NCBI GenBank assembly: GCA_015179045.1
Contig: WHUZ01000032.1
Location: 62,001-126,000 of the forward strand
Length of the DNA: 64,000 nt
Source: Kalaharituber pfeilii
Lineage: Eukaryota; Ascomycota; Pezizomycetes; Pezizales; Pezizaceae
Reading direction: 5' to 3'
Shown piece after piece: positions 56,937 through 64,000 of the stretch (its first letter is position 1; each line of letters starts with the position of its first letter). The position numbers and the translations under genes were made by a program. Under the pieces are notes generated by a model. The model was not told the origin of the DNA and ran no database searches. It saw only the letters and a program-made list of their open reading frames with translations.

Positions 56937-58052
56937 ATGTCTACCATGCCTGAGCCTACGCCTGGCGACACGGCCTGCTCCCGGGCACTAGCTATTCCCG
57001 AAATTCTGTCTGCCATCCTTAGCCACCTCTCAAGCCCTCCAGATATTCTTATCCGTGCACGGTGCGTCAGCACCTCATGGAAAAAGGTAGTAGACACTTC
57101 CCCGGCATGTCTATGGGCGACTTTCCGGTTCGCAGGTGACTATGTTGATGGACCAAGAAAGAAGCCGATTGAGGAGTACATCTATTTATGGAGACAGCTG
57201 TGGTACCCTAATTTGAGTGCCGTAGGAAATAACCTAGAAGGTCTAGAGTTCAGAAGCTTCTGGCTTAGGTGGAAGAAGGACTGGGGCATTTTCAGGGGCC
57301 GACCGTGGCCTATAAGGAGAGTGTTGGGGAAGTGCAATTGTAGATTGAGAGGGAATGTCATGGTGGAGCAACAGCATGCGGTAGACACAGGGGAAGAGGA
57401 GGAAAGAGTTTCTGTACTGGTTTCCCCGAGAGAGGAAGAGCAGGGGCAGAATGAGGACGATGAGGAAGAAAACGAAGCCATATGTTACACCAAAGACCGC
57501 TTCTTTTACAGCCTCGCCTCCAACAATTTCGAAGATGAAACGACCCGAGTCGAGGAAGCCATGCACCGTGTCCTCATGCGACGCTTCCGCTACAACAGCT
57601 TCACCACCGCTATGCAATACACCTTCATCACCCGTCCTGCGTGTACAAAGATCATTCTTAACTTCTCCCAATTCTATGACCAAGACGTGACAGACCTAGA
57701 TGAAATTGCACGACAAGAAGCGATCACCTGGCGGTACGCCCTTGAAGACCCGAATGGCATCACGGTAGACAAGTTCATCCGCGCCATTGTGGCCTGGTTC
57801 AACGAGAATGAGATTCGGATCGTACAGACTTACTCTTTGGTGTTGGAGTGGGCTGAGAGTGGAGAGAAAGATATCGAAGTGATGCTATTTTGTACACTGG
57901 GCGGGTGGTGGCGGTCTGAAAGAACGATGCCGCCGAATGATGTGGTTGAGGAGGTGCTGAGGGAAGTGGAGGATGGCATTGAGTGCCCACCTCCTGGGGA
58001 TAGCAAATGGAGTGATATCACAGCCCTAGGTGCATTGTCACGAGTTTTCTAG
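56937..58052 (+). CDS. F-box protein, 371 aa, single exon
   Basis: An intronless frame from ATG 56937; a second ATG is three codons later. Residues about 17-62 form an F-box: ALAIPEILSAILSHL, then RARCVSTSWKKVVDTSPALW-like spacing with the typical Pro-Glu-Ile start and conserved Trp residues. F-box proteins bind Skp1 in SCF ubiquitin ligases and select substrates through their C-terminal part. Here that part has no WD40 or leucine-rich repeats. It is a unique region with an acidic low-complexity stretch (about residues 150-183, Glu/Asp/Gln-rich) and a helical C-terminal third. Such stand-alone F-box genes are numerous and fast-evolving in filamentous ascomycetes, and the substrate cannot be inferred. 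The frame stays open and coding-like throughout in an otherwise repeat-rich area. Confidence 0.85.
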   Translation: MSTMPEPTPGDTACSRALAIPEILSAILSHLSSPPDILIRARCVSTSWKKVVDTSPACLWATFRFAGDYVDGPRKKPIEEYIYLWRQLWYPNLSAVGNNLEGLEFRSFWLRWKKDWGIFRGRPWPIRRVLGKCNCRLRGNVMVEQQHAVDTGEEEERVSVLVSPREEEQGQNEDDEEENEAICYTKDRFFYSLASNNFEDETTRVEEAMHRVLMRRFRYNSFTTAMQYTFITRPACTKIILNFSQFYDQDVTDLDEIARQEAITWRYALEDPNGITVDKFIRAIVAWFNENEIRIVQTYSLVLEWAESGEKDIEVMLFCTLGGWWRSERTMPPNDVVEEVLREVEDGIECPPPGDSKWSDITALGALSRVF

Positions 58053-58351
58053 ACGCTACCTGAATCCAGCTTCGACTTCTTTGATATTTTCTCCTAGCAT
58101 CTCATGTTTGTACAGATGACCTTTTTTTACAGCAGATGGTACACAGTTGATTTTCGGCCGGGAATTACTCAGCTTATCAGAGTCACGACTACTTGAAATT
58201 TTTACCATATTTAGAAGCATATCAGGTTATATACTTTTATGTTTGCTGTTTGTCATTGTAGTAAAGTTAGGCTTTTTTTTTTCAATATATGCAAATGTGT
58301 TACGCTCTTCAACTTGATTACTGGTCGCCATGGGCGGCGAACGAGTAACGA

Positions 58352-58917
58352 TACAGTCAAACCTGTCACATTGGATAATGTCGGAACCAGAGGGTTCTAT
58401 CCCATAAGACAGGTTATCCGCCTAGACAGGTTTGAGTGAAAAGGACAATTTTCGTGCTATATACATGGAGTCAGAGCTATAGCAGGTAAGTACATGAATA
58501 GTAAACTTTACAGGTGCAAAATAATAGATGCCTGTTTCAGAAGGCACTTGAATTGAAGCTTTGGATGCTGTTGAGGATAACAGAATGGTACCGTTCAGTC
58601 TCAGTAGGATCTTCGTTCGCACTTCTTTGCCATAGTGTCTACCATGCTATGTACTGACAGCAATCTAAGGTACGTCATCTGTACTTGCCAGTGACATAAC
58701 TATATGCAAGTTACTAGTACAGCAATCCCACAACAGTTAAAGTTCGTGATCCTTGCTAGTATTCGCACTATTTAATATGACACGTCCAATTACTATGTAA
58801 ATTTGGGAAACGGGCCAACAAATACTATATGCTATCCATCCAATAATGAAAATATCCATCTACACCGGCCCAAGCTCGGGCCGGCGAAGTTCATTCAATA
58901 TGACAGGTTTGACTGTA
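58352..58917. mobile_element. 566-bp TA-target miniature element
   Basis: The terminal inverted repeats TACAGTCAAACCTGTCA (58352-58368) and their exact complement (58901-58917) continue with YATTGRAT-type similarity. TA at the outer edges fits Tc1/mariner/pogo-type insertion. A second, internal gacaggttatccgcctagac followed by aggttt near 58411-58433 resembles the terminal motif. There is no coding frame. It starts with TACAGT like the P1-P3 family but is otherwise different, so it is a separate family. Confidence 0.8.
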
Positions 58918-61900
58918 TTATGAAAAAGATTTCTAAACAGATGGTCATGTGACTATGATAGAGCAACCTCTATGGACAATATTGCCCGTAACATTCGTCC
59001 AATATAGAATCTTAAGCGGTAGCAACCACACGTATTAATAACAGCGAGGATATGTCTATACTTGCGTCTATGTGTCACGTGCCACAGGAATTACTGCAAT
59101 TAGGATATTGGCCTGTAAGTCTTAAGTATTTCAACGGAAAGATGCTACGCAAATTCACACATCTTTGCCTCACAACGCACTTGTAAATCCCATTGTTTCA
59201 GCTGGCACGTTACTCTCTGATGTTTTCGGTTTTCTTTGATTTTCCGAGGTTCATTCCATGCATGTGCACTCTGTTTTGTGAGTTGTATGTAGCGTTTTAA
59301 GAAGGTCTGGGCCGCAATGTGAGCCGGCGACGCACCATATGAAGGTCGATGGCCAGTCATATCGGATTATCTGTACACAGGTCGTCTGTTAGATCCTTAT
59401 CGATCTGCAAGCAATGATTTCTTGCTTGTGGAGTTGTGGAGATCGTGGTTGATCCCGATTGCCATCCGGGGTGCACGTGTTTCTGATGGACCAAGATTGT
59501 ATCGGTTGGTGTCCCAAAACTAGGGCGGTTAACTAGTGTAGGTGGGCCAAACGAGTGCATTGGCGGTGTCTTTGAGTGTTCAAAAAACATAGGGGGAAGA
59601 AGAAAAATAAAGAAAACACGAATGTAAATAAGTAATGAAATTACCAATCAAGAAAACCTTTTATCTTTTTTTTTTTCTAATAAAAAAAACTATTGGCAAT
59701 GCGTGGCACCCGCACGAGAGCAGTGGTAACCTCTGTCTTGTAAAGCCAACCCCCGAGGTATTTTTTCGCTAATCTATCTCGGAGCTAGCTCCATCATGCG
59801 TTAATGACCTGCTGTGTTGAAGACCAATAAAAGGTAAGCTTGGATAGAGTTGAGATTAGGAGCCTCACACAGTCTCGAACCACCACTCGCCACATTAGAG
59901 ATGAGTGTTTTGCTTGGAGTTGCAGAGATATATATTTCCTGATCTGGTAGTGGGTGATACAAGTTCTCCGACTAGCTCTAATGCTAGTCCCAGGGCGCTA
60001 TTCCTTGCCTTAGCTTCACCTAAGTGCTATAACGGACTATACAATAATGTCCACGCGTACTCGAGTATGAATAATTGTACGCTGCAAGAGAAGATCCCCT
60101 TGGATTTATGGAAAATCGCTCCTCTGGGCGGTACGGTAGGGGCTGTCTGCGCATGCACAAGCAGGCGACATACAAGGATCCCATGGGAGACAATCAAAAG
60201 CCTGGGTCAAGGCAAAAAGATCGACTCACGTTGTCATAGTGCTGGGTGCCAGCAGCGCTAGTGGGTGCCCAGTTAAACCGTCATTGTTTTCTGTAGATCC
60301 TATTCTGGAGTGTAAAAACCAGTATAGAATAGATTGGTAACGTTAACGTTGGTGCGAGGCTTTTCGATCGGATATCCGGATGCGAGATTTATTGGTCTGA
60401 ATTCCGAGCCTCACTGCTAAAGCTTGGACGAATGCCGACTACAGTACTTCATAGCAGATTATAGAGTATGCAACAGCTGTGCGGAACGTCGGGGTCGGTA
60501 TCATTGCATACAGGAAGTTGGAAGTTTCCACGGCTGAAGAAAAACATATCGAATGTAACCTCAAATTCTTGCTTCAGATTTGTCTCGTGGTTTACTTAAA
60601 GTCATTCGCCTAGTTTAGTTTTATATGAATCAATCAATCAGTCGTCATGCCATACTTTCATCTCCACAGATCAAGATTTTGTGCATATGATATCCTGTTA
60701 GGGTATGTCTTGCCTCGGCATCAAGCTATCCTCCGCTTGAAATTCAATGCTTGACGAGTAATTATAAAGGTAGGCTGCAAAATTTCCGCGCTTCACCAAT
60801 CATTTTGTACTTCGATTGTGTTTGCGTTACTATCGAGATAATCAACGGTTCCGGAACCGTTCATTGCTGGCTTAAGCGAGTTCTGGGGCCACACAGTATG
60901 GCCATTTTCAGTCCAACCAGCAGCCTTCAGGGTCCAGAATGCATCTAACATCACCCTGCGTGAGCCGTATCTGGGTTTTCGACGACCTTTCATAAATCCA
61001 CCAATTCTGTTTCTATTGATGACTAACCAATCATAGGAATGATGACTTGATGTGAGTCAAAGGGTTGCGTAGGTCATTGTGAACCTACCCAGGGCATCCT
61101 CATGGTGGCACACTGTCTTAGAGGGCCGCGCCCCACACGCATGCATGCCTAGAAGCACCTTGTACGCAGACCTTGCCTCAATATGGCCAGCACATACCGA
61201 GGCTCGGCCTACTCAAATCTTTCCTTTTGATGCAGCCTGACACCATGAGTAACGTTTTGAATTAAATCCATTCTAGGGCTCGTCATCATAATCTTCATAG
61301 GATTGATAGTAACTTACCATGAAGGGTTTGTGTATGTGCCTGCGGTAAATGGACCCGGAGAATACGGTATTACTGCCTGATAACTAAGTAAGAATAGCAA
61401 TACAATGCTGCCACCATTCTAAACAACACTGTGAAAATGGTTTTACCGCTAGTACATTACGAGAATATGGAGGTCAACAGCCGGATTGTTTAAATCTTGG
61501 TTCTATGCCATGGTTGAATGTCCTACAGGAAACTCTTACTAATTATTTGCCAAATAGTAATATAATACAATATATTTTTAATATAGTACAATAACTGGTC
61601 TGCACTAACAACTTTCATTCAAAACACGATGTCATGGGGGCTAGAAGACCGCGGAATTTTTACTACATCGAAGTTGATGTTTTCTTTCTTGTCCGCAGAG
61701 CTGGCGTAGTTGCTCATGCTCTCAGACGGTCAGCCCACTTAAGCGGCTCACTCCTGCTCACGCTCGTTAACGTCCTCCTGCATTCACCCCTGTAGATTAA
61801 TGCACGGGCCACTGGCTAGTAGACACACCAGTGGGCACGTTTCAATCTACCTCCTTGGGTGAAGGTTGGGATGGGGCTAGCTTTGAATTGGGAGCGGCTG

Positions 61901-63780
61901 CGGAACAAAGGAGTTTAGCGCAGAGCAGTAGCCCATGGAAACAATGTGGAGAAAACGCTTGGAAAGCGGGGTTGGAGAAACTACCATTGAAACTCGAATG
62001 CCGAGACTAGCCCGCTCTAACTAGTGCGCATGGAGCTGCAGAGCTCAAGAAAGCTTAAGGATCTACAGTTTAGCGACCCTGAACGTTACATATTGATGCC
62101 TGCTGTGTACTTGTGTTATACCGGTAGAAGTATATATGGGAGGGATAATCTAGGGCCACTAAGTACGACATACTATAGGTTCTCCTGTGTAGCGCAAACG
62201 ACTTACAAAATGCGTAGCAGCATGCGAACAATCTCATTACCTCGTCAGTGGGAGGTTTGGTATCATCGTCAATCTTTCTCACATCAAGAAGTGGAGAACA
62301 ATTGAACGCTATACTGATTATGCAGCAGTGCCGTAGAGGTACTTTACCGAAAAAAACGCCTTTTCTATATCCCAGTTGAATTATGTGAATCTGGGCTGGC
62401 TAGCGCGAGCTGCAAGCGCCCTATTTGGGTGGATGGCTAATGTACAATTCATGTTAAATTCAGCTTCAAAAGGTTCGAAGCACTCGATGTCAAGGTTACC
62501 TCGAATCTGTCAAACTTCAGACACCCCTTTGAACGACGCCCACTACACAGAGGAAGGTGCAGAAACGGCTTTCTACAACCGAGACTTTTGATATGAGCTA
62601 CCCTAGTCATATGTGTGATGTCTGTTGGTACCAAAGTCGACTTATATATCAGGTAGTTGATACATAGTGCAGAATTCTTGTGGCAATTAACTGTCCAAGT
62701 GTGGCGCCATAGTTGTAGAGAGAACGAAGATGCACCTACGGAAATAATATTTACCTGCTCAGACTGAAGGTTCTCATGGTACCTTCTACATATGATGTCT
62801 TGCTAAAGTAAAGTTTTGTGTGCCTTGTATAGGCATGCGTGCGGGAATGCATTGTACAGGTGTGGTACAAGTACTAATAAATATTGCCCACTGGAGCTCA
62901 TAGCGAGGATTTCTTTGATTGATATTAAAATTGGTGATCCACGAAAACTTTGAACTTTCTAGTGCTCATTATCACAACCTCTTAATATCAAGTGGCTTTC
63001 GTAAGCATAAAACGAGCTCGGCTCTAACTTCGTTAACTATCAATCGGTGGAGTGGGATAGAGCGGGTCCTTAGTCCCTGAGTTGCTCAACTTGATCGGAA
63101 TGCTACGGTTGTGGCTCGTAGACGTCTTGAAAAGTTGAGGATGTGATAGCATGTGAAGAAAACCAACAGCTCGGTAGCACATTGGTTTTAGGGAGCCCTT
63201 GCAAAGCTGCCTCAATAAACGGGAGATCAAATCCGTTGGATAGAAATTGTACTTCTGAGGGTAGGAATGTCGATCTTCCTTTCACAAGAATCTGTCGTGT
63301 TCTGCAACGTACCTTAGCTGAACGAACGCGCAGCTTAAGCTCTGACTATGACGTTACTAAGGCTGACTACACCGAAGCGTTATGCAATATTTTGAACTTC
63401 AGCTCGTATTATCAAATGTGATATTGGCTGATGAAGGTATCCCAAATATTCGTGCTCGCAATGCCGGTGAAGGCTACATTAGAATCAAACGAACAGGACC
63501 CCCGGATAAAGCAAAGCAAGTGATCGTACCTATTACTATCTTACAGATGGCAATAAATGGGATGCATATCATTTCTCTGGCTCAATAGTGGAAGGCGTAT
63601 TACATCATTATGACAGGGACGGAGCAGCAAGCCCCAGGACCATATTAACACCTTTATAGAGTGATATACAGTACTTAGTGCACCTATAGATGCAATATAT
63701 GCTTAATTCGTCGTGCGTCAATGGGCCCAAATTCCTTATCATGTAGGGAAAGTATACCTCTAATGATAGTTATGTTGTAG
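58918..63780. other. Long gene-poor stretch
   Basis: No frame above 120 codons and none recognisable. Frames at 63143-63421 and 63382-63588 (the latter containing IRIKRTGPPDKAKQVIVPI) look mildly coding-like and could belong with the edge frame at 63781, but I cannot link them by splicing. Confidence 0.45.
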
Positions 63781-64000
63781 TCGTTAATTGACGTTCGGTC
63801 TCGGAAACCGCCTGATGGCTATGGATATTACCCTCTGCGACGATTGACACAAGAAATTGACTGCACGACGCAGGACGAGCTATGGAAATGTTATAGCCAA
63901 GAGGAACTTGTAACTCTAGCAAAACTTTCTCAGACTTCTTATATAAAGGGTCTGGAGGAATATATATATTATAGTAGTATTCTCTTTAGGCCTATAGGGA
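63781..64000 (+). CDS. Possible partial exon running off the window
   Basis: A frame is open for 73 codons from just after a stop at 63778 to the window edge, with a mixed, coding-like composition (segments GYGYYPLRRLTQEID and ELVTLAKLSQTSYIKGLEEY). It has no ATG near its start, so it would have to be an internal exon or a decayed fragment. The family is not recognised. Confidence 0.25.

Overview
This is nuclear DNA of a filamentous ascomycete fungus. The evidence is short GT-AG introns (59-139 nt in the well-supported models), fungal protein families (cytochrome P450, an SxxK beta-lactamase-like hydrolase, a Ych1-type rhodanese, an F-box protein, small secreted and GPI-anchored proteins), an intron-containing tRNA-Ala with the G3:U70 identity pair, and many small transposon relics. 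About ten supportable protein genes in 64 kb is sparse and suggests a repeat-rich genome. A truffle-like Pezizomycete would fit, but that is a guess.

Layout. Positions 1-14.8 kb hold no credible gene, but do hold a diverged TA-target miniature transposon (2255-2913) and three tiny poly(A) retroposons (4.06-5.19 kb). Positions 14.8-48.2 kb are the gene-bearing core: a disordered 581-aa protein (16050), a short secreted-type protein (20616), a 4-exon beta-lactamase-like hydrolase with a very long acidic insertion (22453), an 8-exon P450 (33668), a 2-exon rhodanese phosphatase (36806), a secreted protein on the minus strand (38814 to 38281), a 2-exon GPI-type cysteine-rich protein (44074) and a low-complexity probable nuclear protein (ending 48188). 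Positions 48.2-64 kb return to repeat-rich DNA with a decayed reading frame (50.6-51.5 kb), a nested pair of miniature transposons (52.9-54.3 kb), tRNA-Ala(UGC) at 54911, an F-box gene (56937) and another TA-target miniature transposon (58352).

How the genes relate. I see no operon-like or biosynthetic cluster logic. The P450 and the hydrolase are 8 kb apart with no backbone synthase in the window, so they are treated as independent housekeeping or accessory genes.

Most interesting observation. Five dispersed copies of a 40-50 bp sequence end in poly(A), or poly(T) on the other strand. Four are bracketed by direct repeats of 11-13 bp (three exact, one with two mismatches) and the fifth by a 6-bp repeat. 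All start at nearly the same base. They behave like an exceptionally short SINE-like retroposon with a conserved stem-loop. Next is a clean transposition record: a 626-bp element with 3-bp target duplication sits inside a pogo-like miniature element, and a second copy of the host at 27.6 kb preserves the empty site.
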